Source: Teratosphaeria epicoccoides
Taxonomy: Eukaryota > Ascomycota > Dothideomycetes > Mycosphaerellales > Teratosphaeriaceae
Direction of reading: 5' to 3'
Assembly: GCA_021401465.1 (NCBI GenBank)
Contig: JADDMT010000012.1
Coordinates: 124,001-188,000, forward strand
Length of the DNA: 64,000 nt
A program made the position numbers and the translations under genes. Of this stretch, positions 31,263 through 42,207 are shown in pieces (position 1 is the first letter of the stretch; each line of letters starts with the position of its first letter). The notes beneath the pieces were generated by a model. The model was not told the DNA's origin, did no database searches, and worked only from the letters and a program-made list of their open reading frames with translations.

Positions 31263-32699
31263 ATGGCGTCAACAGAGGATGCGGTCGCCATGAAGGACAA
31301 GGGCAATGTTGCCTTCAAGAACCATGACTGGCCAGCGGCGATCGAATACTATACGAAGGCGATCGAATTGAACGACAAGGAACCCTCTTTCTATACCAAT
31401 CGCGCGCAAGCTAACATCAAGCTTGAGGCATACGGCTACGCCATCGCAGATGCGACCAAGGCAATTGAGCTCGATTCAAACTTCGTCAAAGCCTACTATA
31501 GAAGAGCTGTCGCAAACACCGCAATCCTCAAGCATAGCGACGCGATCCACGACTGGCGGTTAGTCGTGCGGAAGAATCCTTCAGACAAGGTCGCGAAGGC
31601 GCAGTACGAGGTGTGCCAAAAGCTGGTCAAGCGAGATGCTTTCTTGAAAGCCATTGAGGTGGAGGATGCGCCGTCAGCGGCGGAAGGTCTGGATCTGGAG
31701 AATATGGCTGTAGAAGAGTCGTACGACGGTGTGCGGCTGGAGGAGGAGATGACCCAAGAGTTCATTGACGACATGATCGAGAGGTTCAAGAACGGGAAGA
31801 AGCTTGCACGGAAGTATGTCTATCAGATCATCCTGGCGGTCAAGCAGCTGGTTTACGACGAGCCGACCATGGTGGAAACATTCGTGGAGTCGGGCAAGAA
31901 GCTCACCGTCTGCGGTGATACACACGGCCAATACTTCGATCTACTGGAGATTTTCAGGTTAAACGGTTTCCCTTCAGCAGAGCACGGCTACCTGTTCAAT
32001 GGTGATTTCGTGGATCGGGGCTCCTGGTCGTGCGAGATTGCGCTCCTGCTCTACGCATACAAGTGGATGTACCCGAAGAGTTTCTTCCTGAATCGGGGCA
32101 ACCATGAGACGGACGACATGAATCGCATGTATGGCTTCGAGGGCGAGTGCAAGGCGAAGTATACGGAACGGGTGTTCAAGCTCTTCTCAGAATCATTCTC
32201 TGCACTGCCGCTTGCTACTCTGATTGGCGAGAAGTACCTCGTCCTGCACGGCGGTCTTTTCTCAGACGACAACACATCTCTCGACGATATCAGGAAGCTC
32301 AATCGACACAACCAACGACAACCTGGTCAGTCCGGCTTGATGATGGAGATGCTGTGGACGGACCCACAGACCGCTCCTGGACGCGGTCCATCCAAGCGTG
32401 GTGTTGGCTTGCAATTCGGTCCAGACGTCACGAAGCGCTTCTGCGAGAAGAACGGCCTCGAAGCTGTGATCCGAAGCCACGAGGTCCGTATGGAGGGATA
32501 CGAGGTCGAGCACGATGGCAAGTGCATCACAGTCTTTTCAGCACCCAAGTACTGTGACTCGACGGAGAACAAGGGCGCCTACATTAATATCGGATCCGAC
32601 TACAAGCTCCAATTCCACAAGTTCGATGCGGTGCCACATCCGGACATCAAACCGATGGCGTATGCGAATAACGGCATGATGAGCATGATGGGCATTTAA
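31263..32699 (+). CDS. ppt1: Serine/threonine protein phosphatase 5 (Ppt1/PP5)
   Basis: TPR-containing phosphatase that docks on Hsp90 and dephosphorylates its co-chaperones and clients. Single exon of 478 aa starting MASTEDAVAMKDKGN. Three TPR units fill residues about 5-120 (AFKNHDWPAAIEYYTKAIEL, FVKAYYRRAVANTAIL). The phosphatase domain follows, with metal- and phosphate-binding motifs in order: CGDTHGQ, NGDFVDRGSW, LNRGNHE, LHGGLF and IRSHEV. The end SAPKYCDSTENKGAYI is also standard. All catalytic residues expected of PPP enzymes appear present. The C-terminal tail, GMMSMMGI, is slightly Met-rich. An upstream non-ATG extension is not needed. Confidence 0.97.
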   Translation: MASTEDAVAMKDKGNVAFKNHDWPAAIEYYTKAIELNDKEPSFYTNRAQANIKLEAYGYAIADATKAIELDSNFVKAYYRRAVANTAILKHSDAIHDWRLVVRKNPSDKVAKAQYEVCQKLVKRDAFLKAIEVEDAPSAAEGLDLENMAVEESYDGVRLEEEMTQEFIDDMIERFKNGKKLARKYVYQIILAVKQLVYDEPTMVETFVESGKKLTVCGDTHGQYFDLLEIFRLNGFPSAEHGYLFNGDFVDRGSWSCEIALLLYAYKWMYPKSFFLNRGNHETDDMNRMYGFEGECKAKYTERVFKLFSESFSALPLATLIGEKYLVLHGGLFSDDNTSLDDIRKLNRHNQRQPGQSGLMMEMLWTDPQTAPGRGPSKRGVGLQFGPDVTKRFCEKNGLEAVIRSHEVRMEGYEVEHDGKCITVFSAPKYCDSTENKGAYINIGSDYKLQFHKFDAVPHPDIKPMAYANNGMMSMMGI

Positions 32700-33746
32700 T
32701 CAATGGGCGCTGGGTGTGAAGCATTTTGTCGCTGTGCACTGGGCATTGGAAGCTGCATTTACACACCTGTCTTGCATAGCGGCGGAGGCAGGGGATGGAG
32801 CGTGGCGTTCGGTGTGTTCTGTCGGCTGTTCGTGTAACTTGTCTACCGAGCGGCAGTAAGCGCTATTCCTAAATGTTGTGTAGCAGGTAGATCATGTGTT
32901 GTTGACAGCTGGGCTACCAGTAGTGCCCATGGGCCATGGTATGGTCCAGCGCTCACAACGGCTTTAGATACAGATCCATCGTGCCGAGATTAGATATGCC
33001 GTCATAGGCGTTCAGTTCCCAGCCCGGAAGTTGCCGCTTTGCTCGTGAACCATCTCGCGTATCACACTCAGAGCGATAGATTTGTCAAGCAGGCAAGACC
33101 ATGCGGAACTCTATCCAACCACGCAGAAACATGTGCCGGGAGCAATGACAGCTTCTGACTAAGAGACAAGCATGTATTCCCATCTCAAGTCCAAAGCTTG
33201 GTCATCTCGTTGCCAAGCATCCGCCAAACAGAGTTCCAGGGTCGAAGCGCGTGGAGGTATCTTTTCCTGGAGTTTGTTATTTACCTGTAGTGCCACTTTC
33301 CTCCTGCGCCTTCGATACACACGCGGCTGCGCGGATTTGGACCAGCCATCGGACCCAATTACGGCTCTGAGAAGTACGATTCACGAGTGGGAGAAGACGC
33401 GTGCTTCCAGGTTGTCAGCAGCTTGTTGCATACGTCACGACCTGGTTGGATCTGCCGGACGTTAAAGCGAGGAGCGGCGGTGGAAGTCTTTTACTGCTCT
33501 CACTTCCAAGCCGGAATCGCTCGGACTGGACTTCGCCATATCGCTTTCCAGCTGCTGGCTTGCCTGCTGTGAATTGGACTGCAGCATGCTGAGCTGACGT
33601 GATCCGGCTTGGATCATTTCTTGCACATGCGTGTCGCCCAGCTGAAGCTGCAACCTCCATTTGCGCATAGCTTCGCGTCAGCGTGTTCGTCTGCTCGACC
33701 TCCAACCCAGGCCCTGCGCGCATTTTGAGGATCGAGGCCAGGCAGC
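32700..33746. other. Intergenic, 1 kb; weak minus-strand ORF
   Basis: The minus-strand frame 33668-33462 encodes a Gln/Ser-rich stretch (QLQLGDTHVQEMIQAGSRQL) that looks coding-like but has no partner exon or family. Otherwise nothing is supported. Confidence 0.3.
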
Positions 33747-35793
33747 ATGGACTATTTCAGCCAGGGCCGCCGACGTGCCGGCACCACTTCTACGGGACAG
33801 ACTCGACTCCATCCACCGCAAAGACCGTCAGTACGACCGCAGGCTTCACAAGGCAGTCTCCGACCTCCATCTAGTATCCGGCTTCGGAGACTAGCATCTG
33901 GAACGCCGTCTTTCGTCTCTTCTAGACCGCAATCGAGACCACAGTCGCAGACGAGTGATGAGTTGCATGATCAAATCCAGAGTCAAGGCGTTGGAGCGGA
34001 CGAACCGGTCGTCACCGGGAGACGAAGAAGCTCTTCCGCGCCTCAGGAGCAGCAGTGGCGGCACGGCTTACCCCCTCCAGGGACGGATCTGAGCCGGCAG
34101 GTTACTGGCCAGCAACATATGGGCACGATCGCTGAAGGACGGGCGACCGCAACGACTCCGTACTATGAGGCGCCAGAGACGCCCCGGCCTTACGACTCCT
34201 CCATCAATGTATCCACCCCCAGCAGATTTCCAGGAACACCAGGTGGAGGAGCTGTGATGCAGCAGGCAGCGAATACGGCAAGGCAAAATCGTGGACTTAG
34301 GAGGTTCCGGAGTGGTACAGTGGGCCCTGCTGTTCATCCGCGGCATAGAACCGCGCACGATGAGTACGAAAGCGACGTTGTCGATCTACTGGACCTGGTT
34401 GGTAGGTCCATGAAGATCTGCGGTCATTGGACGAAGCTGACGAGTGCCAGACCCTGAGGTCCGCACGATCGGCACACTCACCAACGTCCAGAACTCCCTT
34501 TTTGTCCCAGATCTCGGTGGGCTGTTCAACAGAAGACCAACGTACGAGCTTACTACTAGAAGATCAGACCTGGAGAATGGACTCCGGTCACGCGCCGGCA
34601 CACGAACCTCTACAAGACCTGCGTCTAGCCGATTGCCCACAGCTGTCCCTCCCGCAGCAGGCTCCGAGGTTGAGCTGGAAGAGCAGCCGCGGCGGACGCG
34701 AGCCGGCTCTCTTACTTCGCAGCTCAGCGACTCGCACTATGCTGTGCTTCCCCATGGTGTCGACCTCGATGGCTGGACGAAGGAAGACATTGGTGAGCTG
34801 AATGATCATGTCCGTCATTTGCTGCATTCGCGTCGCGAGGGTTTCAAGCGCAATATGCGAGGATTCCGCAAGTACCTCAGCAAGCCTCTCGGGTTGTTCG
34901 TGTTCATCTACGCCACCCTGGTCACCCTCTTTGGTGCGGCCTGGGTGTTCTGTCTCATCGGCTGGATCTACATTGGTAACGAGCAGGATTACTTTATCAA
35001 CGTGATCGACAACATTCTGGTAGCTCTTTTCGCGTTGATTGGAGACGGGCTGGCCCCATTCAGAGCTGTCGACACATATCACATGTGCTTCATTGCGCAC
35101 TACCATCATTTGACCTGGCGGCTGCGTCAGGAAAAGAAGCTGCCGAATCTTGTCGACCGCAACGATTTGCCGGACCGTCGCGTCAGCCTGAACGAGCAAG
35201 AAGATATCATTGATAAAGAGGAGACTGCCGAGTTCTCTGTACTTACGCCACGACAGCAAAGACGTCTCCAGTACCACCAAGCAAAGTTCAGCAAAGCGCA
35301 TACATTCTATAAACCCCACGAGACTTCGACGCATCACGCTTTCCCATTGCGGTTATTGGTCGCCGTGGTCGTGTTACTGGACTGCCACAGCCTGTTCCAA
35401 GTAGCGCTGGGAACGTGCACCTGGTCCATCGACTACCACGTCCGGCCGCAGGCGCTCACAGCCACCATCCTGTCGTGCTCGATCACCTGCAACATCGTGG
35501 CAGGCGTCCTGATCAGCATTGGCGACCACCGCACTCGCAAGAAGGACGTTTTGGAACGCATGTTCAGGCAAGGATTGACGGAAGAGGCCATTGTGCATGT
35601 TCAGAAAAAGAGAACGATGCAGGAGGACATGGCGAACGAGGTTGATGAAGCCGCGGAAGCACAGACGAGCGGCGCGGACGTGAGGCGTAGTAAGTCGAAG
35701 TCGAGACCGAGTAATGATATAGAGCCGGTGAAATGGGACAGTATCGGGAAGTCGAGTCTGTCGCAGGAGAAGGGCAAGGATTACACGGTTTGA
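33747..35793 (+). CDS. DUF2985 family integral membrane protein
   Basis: Exons 33747-34401 and 34451-35793 join across a 49-nt intron (donor GTAGGT, acceptor GCCAG) to give 665 aa. The join yields DLLDLV-DPEVRTIGTLTNV, matching the fungal family, and NSLFVPDLGGLFNRRPTYEL follows. Residues 1-215 are Arg/Ser/Gln-rich and disordered. The DUF2985 region starts at FKRNMRGFRKYLSKPLGLFV, with membrane helices near FIYATLVTLFGAAWVFCLIG and FINVIDNILVALFALIGDGL. Two more follow the acidic loop (LRLLVAVVVLLDCHSLF and a segment ending GVLISIGDH). The C-terminus is charged. The function of the family is not known; it is widespread in ascomycetes. Confidence 0.88.
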
Positions 35794-36244
35794 TGTTGGG
35801 CATGACTGCATTGGGGTAGTAATGGTTGCATGGCGCTCGTATAATATTGGTTCTAATGACTACCACTACATGTATCTAGTGCGAAGCTCTGCTGATACCA
35901 TGTTGCCAACCACAGGGACGACCAGCAGAATCTTGACATTGACATGATATTCGCAGCCATGATCCGTACTTGACTATGCATTCTTGTAAAAGTGATGTTT
36001 ATGGCGCAATGCAACCCGACTTCTGCGGGGTCCAGTAGTTCGACGCATGCTCGCATGTGAAACCGGGCTTGTCGTTGTCGCCATCCACACAAACCACCCC
36101 CGCCTGAGAGAGCCGTCCTATATACATGTCCACCACACCGGTCCCGCTGACCACGTTCTGCTGAACACGTGACCACGGAAGCCTTCTCGCCGGCCTGAAG
36201 TTCCTCGGCGCGGCGCCGATGGGCGCTGAGCGCTTTCTACGACA
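35794..36244. other. Intergenic, promoter side of mid1
   Basis: 450 bases with no supported gene. Confidence 0.45.
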
Positions 36245-38230
36245 ATGCTCTCGATGCTCTTCAAATGTCCGCAACTCACGCCGCTGCAGTCGCGCTTTGT
36301 CGCATCCCTGGCGGCGCTGTTGATGTTGGCCTTGATCTACTGGTCGCTGTCCAACCCTCATTTTGCCTACGCCGCGGAGCTGGAGGTGGATGGGAGCGGA
36401 CAGTCCCGCGGCGGCGACGACCATAACTGGCACCGGATAGAGCAGGCGAGGTTGGAGGACGGTGGTGTGCTGGCTGAGAGCGATGGAGGCCACTCTGTGC
36501 TGAAGAAGAGAGAGACGGCGACCTCTGCGATCAGTGGCAACAATGTGGGAAATCCCTTGAACATCATGGCGGGCAACGTGACAGTGTGGGAGTATCCAAA
36601 CAGCCTGTTGATGGCCAACTACACCCCGACAGGCACCGGTCTGCCTAGGGGTCTTGAAGACAAGCGCAGGGTCGAACGGCATGATCATCATGAGTTGCGC
36701 AAGCGGCAAGACAGTGGCGACACAAGGGCCATATTCGTGTCCATCAACACTTGTTTGCAGCCGACCTGGAATGGCACCGGTGCACAACCCGGTGCGCCGC
36801 CGCAGCTTACACTTTACGTGGGAACGAAAGCAAATAACAGCGACATTGGACCGGATGGTAATGATGACAATCAGATTGTCCAGCCCTTGCAAGGAGGGTT
36901 CGCCAATGTCACGCTTCAAGCCAGTGGAACTTGGTACATCGCGGTGTCCGCGCCGGTGCTGCCAGATGGATTCATTGGCGTATGGAACTACGATCTGGCA
37001 GTGTCAATCGAAGACTTCTACCACCGAGCGGAACTCGCCGATCCCTTCTTGTATTTGATCGACACAGACATGGACTCTGCCTTGCTGGTGACGGACAATC
37101 TGACGCTCGCGGATTCATCAAGTATTGCGTTCCAGCAGTGGATGAACTTGACAGATCCTTTCGTCATGTTCGCTGCGAATCAAAACCATACCGTGACACA
37201 GGGCATCGAGAGCTCATACTGTGGCTGGAAGCAGAACGCCCAGATACAAGCAAGCCAAGCTGATCCTGAAGGCACTACAACTGGGGTCCAGATGGGCATG
37301 ATTACTCGAGGTTTGGGAAATAAGCCGAAGGAGCAATTCTACCTGACCGGTCTGAATGGTTCAAGTTACTACAACGGCGTCCTGGCCATGACCGGCAACT
37401 CCACAGCGTCAGGCTCTGGCGTAGTAGGAGGTGGCGGCAAGGTCTGGGCGCCAGTGCAGTGGATCACGAAGAATGACGGCAACTGCCAGCTCATGTTCAA
37501 CCTGAGTTTCTGCGATGAGGTGGCATATGCTGTGCCGGCGAATCCGAACAAATACAACATCTCAGGCATGCGAGACCAGTTCAACAACTACACCGAATAC
37601 TGGTACCAACAATTCAACTATTCCTTGCAACAAACCGCATGCAACACCACGCCAAGCGCACAGTACTCACTCACCAAAGACTGCGACGACTGCTACGCCG
37701 CCTACAAAGAATGGTTCTGCGCCGTCTCCATCCCCCGATGCGAAGACTTCAGCAACCCTGCTCCATACCTCCAGATCCGAAACGTCGGCCAACAACACTA
37801 TAACAACGATTCCATGCTGCCAGACTCCTTCCTCAACACCCCCTACAAACCCATGACCAGAGCGCCCACCATCGCCGGCAGCCCTTGGGACTCCCAAACC
37901 TACATCTCCTCCTTCGCCACCAACCAATCCCGCAACTCCCTGATCGACACCGAAATCCAACCCGGCCCTTATAAGGAAGTGCTCCCCTGCGAAGACTTAT
38001 GCTACTCGCTCGTGCAGTCCTGTCCTGCGGCGCTCATGTTCAATTGCCCGTACCCTGGGCGTGGACTCGAAGCTGGGTATGGGAAGAGGAGTCCGGATGG
38101 GACGGTGACGTGCTCGTATATGGGTGCGTATTACAGTTTCAACGCGGGGAGTTCGTTCAAGGTTTCGGGCCTTTGGTTGAAGGCGGTGGTGGTGGCGGGG
38201 TTGACGGCGCTGCTGATGGGGTTTGCGTAG
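36245..38230 (+). CDS. mid1: Mid1 stretch-activated calcium channel component
   Basis: Partner of the Cch1 calcium channel at the plasma membrane; it mediates calcium entry during mechanical, mating and ER stress. Single exon of 661 aa. An N-terminal signal or anchor helix (about residues 14-35, RFVASLAALLMLALIYWSLS) is followed by many N-glycosylation sites (NVT, NYT, NGT, NSS, NLT, NQT). The Cys-rich C-terminal part has the family pattern: CNTTPSAQYSLTKDCDDCY, WFCAVSIPRCEDF, then LPCEDLCYSLVQSCPAALMF. The last residues form a hydrophobic tail (LWLKAVVVAGLTALLMGFA) after a small-residue stretch, which would suit a GPI-type anchor or a C-terminal helix. Family assignment is strong. Confidence 0.93.
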   Translation: MLSMLFKCPQLTPLQSRFVASLAALLMLALIYWSLSNPHFAYAAELEVDGSGQSRGGDDHNWHRIEQARLEDGGVLAESDGGHSVLKKRETATSAISGNNVGNPLNIMAGNVTVWEYPNSLLMANYTPTGTGLPRGLEDKRRVERHDHHELRKRQDSGDTRAIFVSINTCLQPTWNGTGAQPGAPPQLTLYVGTKANNSDIGPDGNDDNQIVQPLQGGFANVTLQASGTWYIAVSAPVLPDGFIGVWNYDLAVSIEDFYHRAELADPFLYLIDTDMDSALLVTDNLTLADSSSIAFQQWMNLTDPFVMFAANQNHTVTQGIESSYCGWKQNAQIQASQADPEGTTTGVQMGMITRGLGNKPKEQFYLTGLNGSSYYNGVLAMTGNSTASGSGVVGGGGKVWAPVQWITKNDGNCQLMFNLSFCDEVAYAVPANPNKYNISGMRDQFNNYTEYWYQQFNYSLQQTACNTTPSAQYSLTKDCDDCYAAYKEWFCAVSIPRCEDFSNPAPYLQIRNVGQQHYNNDSMLPDSFLNTPYKPMTRAPTIAGSPWDSQTYISSFATNQSRNSLIDTEIQPGPYKEVLPCEDLCYSLVQSCPAALMFNCPYPGRGLEAGYGKRSPDGTVTCSYMGAYYSFNAGSSFKVSGLWLKAVVVAGLTALLMGFA

Positions 38231-38581
38231 TATCTCTCTCGGAAGTGGCGGCATCGGGTCCTTTGGAGGAGGGTGGTGAGGGAGCGGATGAGTTTGGGTG
38301 GCTTGAGGCAGGAGAGGCGGCGATGAGGACTAGATGGAGTTGAGGCGAGGTGCTTTGGGGGGAGAGAAGGCGCAAACGAAAGAGTGACAGTGATGCTAGA
38401 ACATGGCGTGGCTGGCGTTTGCTTGCTGGCGTTGGCAGGTGGTCCGTACGCCCAATGTATCAATCTAACGACACGTCGAGACGACCGAACAGATTCCAAT
38501 CCGTCACTGCGCAAGCTAACGCACAAATCTTATCTAACCCCTCTCAGATCTCTTCCTCCACTCCCCTACCCCAACGGCCTC
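38231..38581. other. Convergent intergenic region
   Basis: 350 bases of 3' flank between mid1 and the minus-strand gene. Nothing else supported. Confidence 0.45.
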
Positions 38582-39358
38582 TCAGCCCCGCACCTCAGCA
38601 AAACCCTCCAGCCTCGTCCCCAGAAACTTATCAAGATCCTTATGCCACTCCCACCCCACCGCCTCGCAATCCCGCTGCAACACCTCCTCCTCCTCCTCAC
38701 AACCTCGCGCCGTCACGCCCCCGAACTGCAGGTCCCGACTTTCCCGCCGCAAGGCCTTGATGCCCTCGACGCGCGCGACCCTGGGGACGCGCCTCTCGAT
38801 TTCAGACCTCAGAACCGTCGCGAGGAGCCGGAGTTGCGGGTCCGTGAGGTGAGCCAGCGACACGCGGAGGCCGTGGCGCTTGCAACGGTGGAGGGTGCGG
38901 GATTGCCTGCTTCTGTCGCGCTGGCGGCGCGGCGCCGGCGTCGCCGACGAGCTGGCGCGTTGGATGTGCTGTGCGATTCGCGTGTCCGGGCTGTCGTGGC
39001 GGCGGAGGATCTCGTGGCTGAAGTCGTGCGCGTAGGTGTGGAGGTCCGGGCTGAGGAGGTTGGCGAGGGGTTCGCGGGCGGGTTGGAGGCGCGGAGGCGG
39101 CGGCGGAACGGGTGCGGGTTGCAGGTAGATGGTGAGGATGGCGTGGTATTCTTGGAGTGGGTCGGCGGCGGCGGAGGGGGTGTGGTGGGGTGGTGCGTGC
39201 AGGATTTGGCGGAGGTGGGTGGGGAGGCGCGAGAGGGTGGAGAGGCAGCTGGGTTTGGGCATGCTGCGGTCGGGGGAGGTGATCTGTGGGGGGGGCGTGC
39301 GTTTTTGCAGACGCTTAGCTGCGGATGGGAGTGTGGATATGCTTGCAACGTCGTGCAT
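38582..39358 (-). CDS. Hypothetical protein, 258 aa
   Basis: Open minus-strand frame from ATG at 39358 (MHDVASISTLPSAAKRLQKR). The first half is Pro/His-rich (PPPPPRLQPAREPLANLLSP) and the second is charged and helical: DPQLRLLATVLRSEIERRVP, CEEEEEVLQRDCEAVGWEWH and KDLDKFLGTRLEGFAEVRG. The frame extends further upstream without an obvious better start. I do not recognise a family. It lies between Mid1 and an F-box-like gene, and the region is strongly GC-skewed, so a spurious long frame is possible. The patterned C-terminal helix argues for a real gene. Confidence 0.5.
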   Translation of the reverse strand: MHDVASISTLPSAAKRLQKRTPPPQITSPDRSMPKPSCLSTLSRLPTHLRQILHAPPHHTPSAAADPLQEYHAILTIYLQPAPVPPPPPRLQPAREPLANLLSPDLHTYAHDFSHEILRRHDSPDTRIAQHIQRASSSATPAPRRQRDRSRQSRTLHRCKRHGLRVSLAHLTDPQLRLLATVLRSEIERRVPRVARVEGIKALRRESRDLQFGGVTARGCEEEEEVLQRDCEAVGWEWHKDLDKFLGTRLEGFAEVRG

Positions 39359-39670
39359 GTTGCGTGCTGTCCCTGAGTCCCCCCTTGCGTGCTCGCGGGA
39401 CTTGCGTCGCACGTGGGTGGGTGCACAAGCGGGTTTGAGTCGGACGGAATCAGAGATTGTGCGACCATGCCGTGTTGAAGCTGATGACGGAGTCGCGTCC
39501 GAGTGAACAGCTGCACTCCCTGATCCATTGCAGCAGCAAAGCAAGTGTCGTCCGCTCTGCACGCTCGCACGTCCAAACGATCTGGCCGCCACCACCGAAC
39601 CCAACCCTCGACCCCATCCATCCCGCTCCCACCCCCCAACCAAAACCCCATCCCGCCTCCCCCATTCCCC

Positions 39671-40270
39671 CTAACCAGGAAACAGCAGCGCCAAAAACCC
39701 ATAATAAGCATTCACCCCCCACCCCAACCTCTCACTCTCACAGCCCCCCTCACACCCCTCACAAAACACGCCCTTCCACCCGCCCGGCAAAACCCCAACC
39801 GACCTGCCCGCGTCAATCCGATACTCAAACCGCAGCCCACAGCGCCTGACCACCGCAGTCCAGACCGCCAGACTCCGCTTCCCCACCGGCCCGTCCGCGG
39901 TGATGACGAGATCCAGGCGCATTTTCTCACGGCCGGAAGATTGGAGGGTCGCGACTTCGTGGGGGGAGAGGGACTCGAGGAGCGTGATGAGCGGGGTGAA
40001 GTCGAGGTTGAGGATGGAGGCGCGGATCGGTGTTTCGGAGGAAGGGGAGAGGGCGCGGGAGCGCAGGGCGTCGAGGTATTCGTGCCGCAGTTGGCGGGAG
40101 GTGCGGGTCAGGGGGTGCGTGCTGGTGAAGGGGTTGTGGGTGGGGGGAGAAGGGGCGAGGCGGAAGCAGTCCGCTTCTTTCGAGGAAAAGGAGGAGGAGA
40201 GGATGTGGCTGTAGATTGTGTCGCGGAGTTCGAGGGGGAGGGAGAGGAAGGGGGAGGATAGTGCGGGCAT
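39671..40270 (-). CDS. F-box-like / 2EXR-type protein
   Basis: Single exon of 199 aa. It starts MPALSSPFLSLPLELRDTIY and SHILSSSF, the LPxELRxxIYxxI signature of the large fungal F-box-like (2EXR) group. Next comes NPLTRTSRQLRHEYLDAL-type sequence, again typical. The middle contains ILNLDFTPLITLLESLSPHE. The C-terminus is Cys/Gly-rich (FCEGCEGGCESE) and ends YYGFLALLFPG. These proteins may be substrate adaptors for SCF ubiquitin ligases, but many are uncharacterised. Only the N-terminal motif supports the family call. Confidence 0.7.
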   Translation of the reverse strand: MPALSSPFLSLPLELRDTIYSHILSSSFSSKEADCFRLAPSPPTHNPFTSTHPLTRTSRQLRHEYLDALRSRALSPSSETPIRASILNLDFTPLITLLESLSPHEVATLQSSGREKMRLDLVITADGPVGKRSLAVWTAVVRRCGLRFEYRIDAGRSVGVLPGGWKGVFCEGCEGGCESERLGWGVNAYYGFLALLFPG

Positions 40271-40837
40271 GGTTGGGGATATCCTTTACGCGTTGGTGGG
40301 TGGAGGATTTGGCTTGAGAATTGGCGGGGGGGATCAATGGTTTTTCGTACCTACCAACCTTTCATGTGGATAGACATGCTGGCAGGGATCAAGGCTCTCG
40401 CGCTTGTGCGATATGGTTGCTATCAAAGAGCCTGGTGCACGAGGTTTGCACCAATGTCTGGGGTCTGTCTCGAAGTAAGGTTATTGCTAATGCACCGATC
40501 TGCGATGTCCAGGGCCGAGAGTGGATTTGAAGGATGGGACCCGTGGACCCTGAACTATAAAAACTGTCAGCTTCAAGACGTGCTCGTGTGCCTCGTCGAC
40601 TTGAATAATGCCATCCATTCGCCGTTCTAGGATGCTGCGTTTGTCAGGTGTTCTGTATGGCCGCACGCTTGATGAGAAAAACAAGCTGCGACTCTGCCAT
40701 CCCGTGCGATCGCGAATGCGCGCGGTAACACGAGGTGGATACATTCGTCCTGCATATATTTTGGTAATATATTAGTACAACGGACTTCTGTACAGAATAA
40801 GAGCAGCATCGTAGCTGCAAACAAACCCACGCTTTCC
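40271..40837. other. Intergenic, 3' side of hem13
   Basis: 570 bases without a supported gene. Confidence 0.45.
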
Positions 40838-42207
40838 TTACACCGTGATCCAGTCGACAGGTTTCTTCAGCACCTGCAGCAACCTATCCTCCCTCGAGCC
40901 CTTCTCAGGCTCATGCTGGTACTGCCACCGCGCAGTCAAAGGCAGACTCATCAAGATGCTCTCCACCCGTGCACCAGGCGTGTTCAAGCCAAAAGCAGTG
41001 CCTCGATCGTGCACCAGATTGAATTCGACATATCTTCCTCTCCGCAATTGCTGCCACTGCTTCTCTTTCTCGGTATATGGCATGTCCTTCCTCTTCTGCA
41101 CGATCGGGATGTAGCTGGGTAAGAAGGCCGCCAAGCATGACTGCGCGAATGCAAATAAAGACTCCTGATCCTTCTCTGTCTCGTCCAGGTCGTCGAAGAA
41201 GATGCCGCCCACGCCTCGGCTTTCACCACGGTGCTTGACGAAGAAATATTCATCGCACCACTTCTTGAAGCGAGAGTAGTACTCCTTGTCGTGTTTGTCG
41301 CAGGCTTCTTTCAAGCTGCGGTGGAATTGGATGACATCTTCGTCGAACAGATAGGAGGGCGTCAGATCGGTGCCGCCACCAAACCACCAGGCGTTGGTCG
41401 AGCCATCGGCGTTGGCCGTCTCAAAGTAGCGGTAATTCAAATGCACCGTCGGCGTCATGGGGTTGTGTGGATGCAGCACCAGACTCAGACCAGCCGCGAA
41501 GAACTCCAGACTGTCGACATCCGGGTCCAGGGCTTTGTGGTTGATGCGCATCTTCTCGATGCCCGCGCGAGGCAGGGTGCCGTACACCACGCTGATATTG
41601 ACGCCGGCCTTCTCGAAGACGTTTCCATCTTGCAGCACGCAGCTGGTGCCTCCCCCTCCCTGCGGTCGGTCCCACTTGTCGACGTGGAAGCGCTTGCCAT
41701 CGACAGCTTCCAGCGCCTGGACGATCTCTCGCTGGTTCTCCTTGATAAAGGCTTCCATTCGGAGCCGCATTGGCGATGTGTCGGACACACCCGACTCGCG
41801 TTTGCTCAACGCGTCCTTCTCCGCAATGCTCGGACCATCTGCTTGCACGCCGCTGCGTGGCTGGTCGCCGTCTGCGGCGGGGGACGAAGGTTTCTCGCCG
41901 GTGACCTGAAGCAGAATCATCCCGTCAGCCGTGTGGGGCAGGTGTGGCGGAAGGGGCGCGGCTCGCTTGCCATTGAGTAGATCAATGTCCCGATGAAGAC
42001 GACTCCGAACGCGATTCGAGTCTTGGGGGCGACGACTCTGCTGAGACCGGGGGTGGCAGGACGACGACCAGGCGGCCTTGACCCATTCGACATCCATCTC
42101 CGCTGCCCGCGACATCGTGCGGCATAGCGGAGCGCTGGCGGCGAGCGGGGTGCTCGGATACATGCCCGCAGCGCTGCTTCGAGCACTGCAGGCCTCCCGA
42201 AGTTCAT
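40838..42207 (-). CDS. hem13: Coproporphyrinogen III oxidase (oxygen-dependent)
   Basis: Heme-pathway enzyme converting coproporphyrinogen III to protoporphyrinogen IX. Exon 1 (42207-41971) encodes a basic, Arg-rich leader, a likely mitochondrial targeting peptide, plus a membrane segment (TRIAFGVVFIGTLIYSM). Exon 2 (41905-40838) encodes the enzyme. Together they give 434 aa. The intron, 41906-41970 (65 nt), appears to be GC-AG: GCAAGC donor, CTGAC branch, TTCAG acceptor. The join is in phase. Enzyme motifs include GGGGTSCVLQDGNVFEKAGV, HLNYRYFE, WWFGGGTDLTPSYLFDEDV, GGIFFDDL and RGRYVEFNLVHDRGTAFGL. An alternative reading that runs straight through the intron in the exon 2 frame has an ATG at 42325 but loses the leader. 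Confidence 0.95.

Noticed and set aside
34588..35337. 249-codon minus frame opposite the DUF2985 gene
   Set aside because: It mirrors the coding frame of a recognised protein and shows no independent coding pattern.
35999..36919. Long minus-strand frame (306 codons) opposite the start of mid1
   Set aside because: It lies antisense to a strongly identified gene, lacks family motifs and reads as a codon-bias shadow.
38582..40270. Single fused gene across both minus-strand frames
   Set aside because: Each frame has its own ATG and stop, and the F-box-like start at 40270 begins a separate protein.
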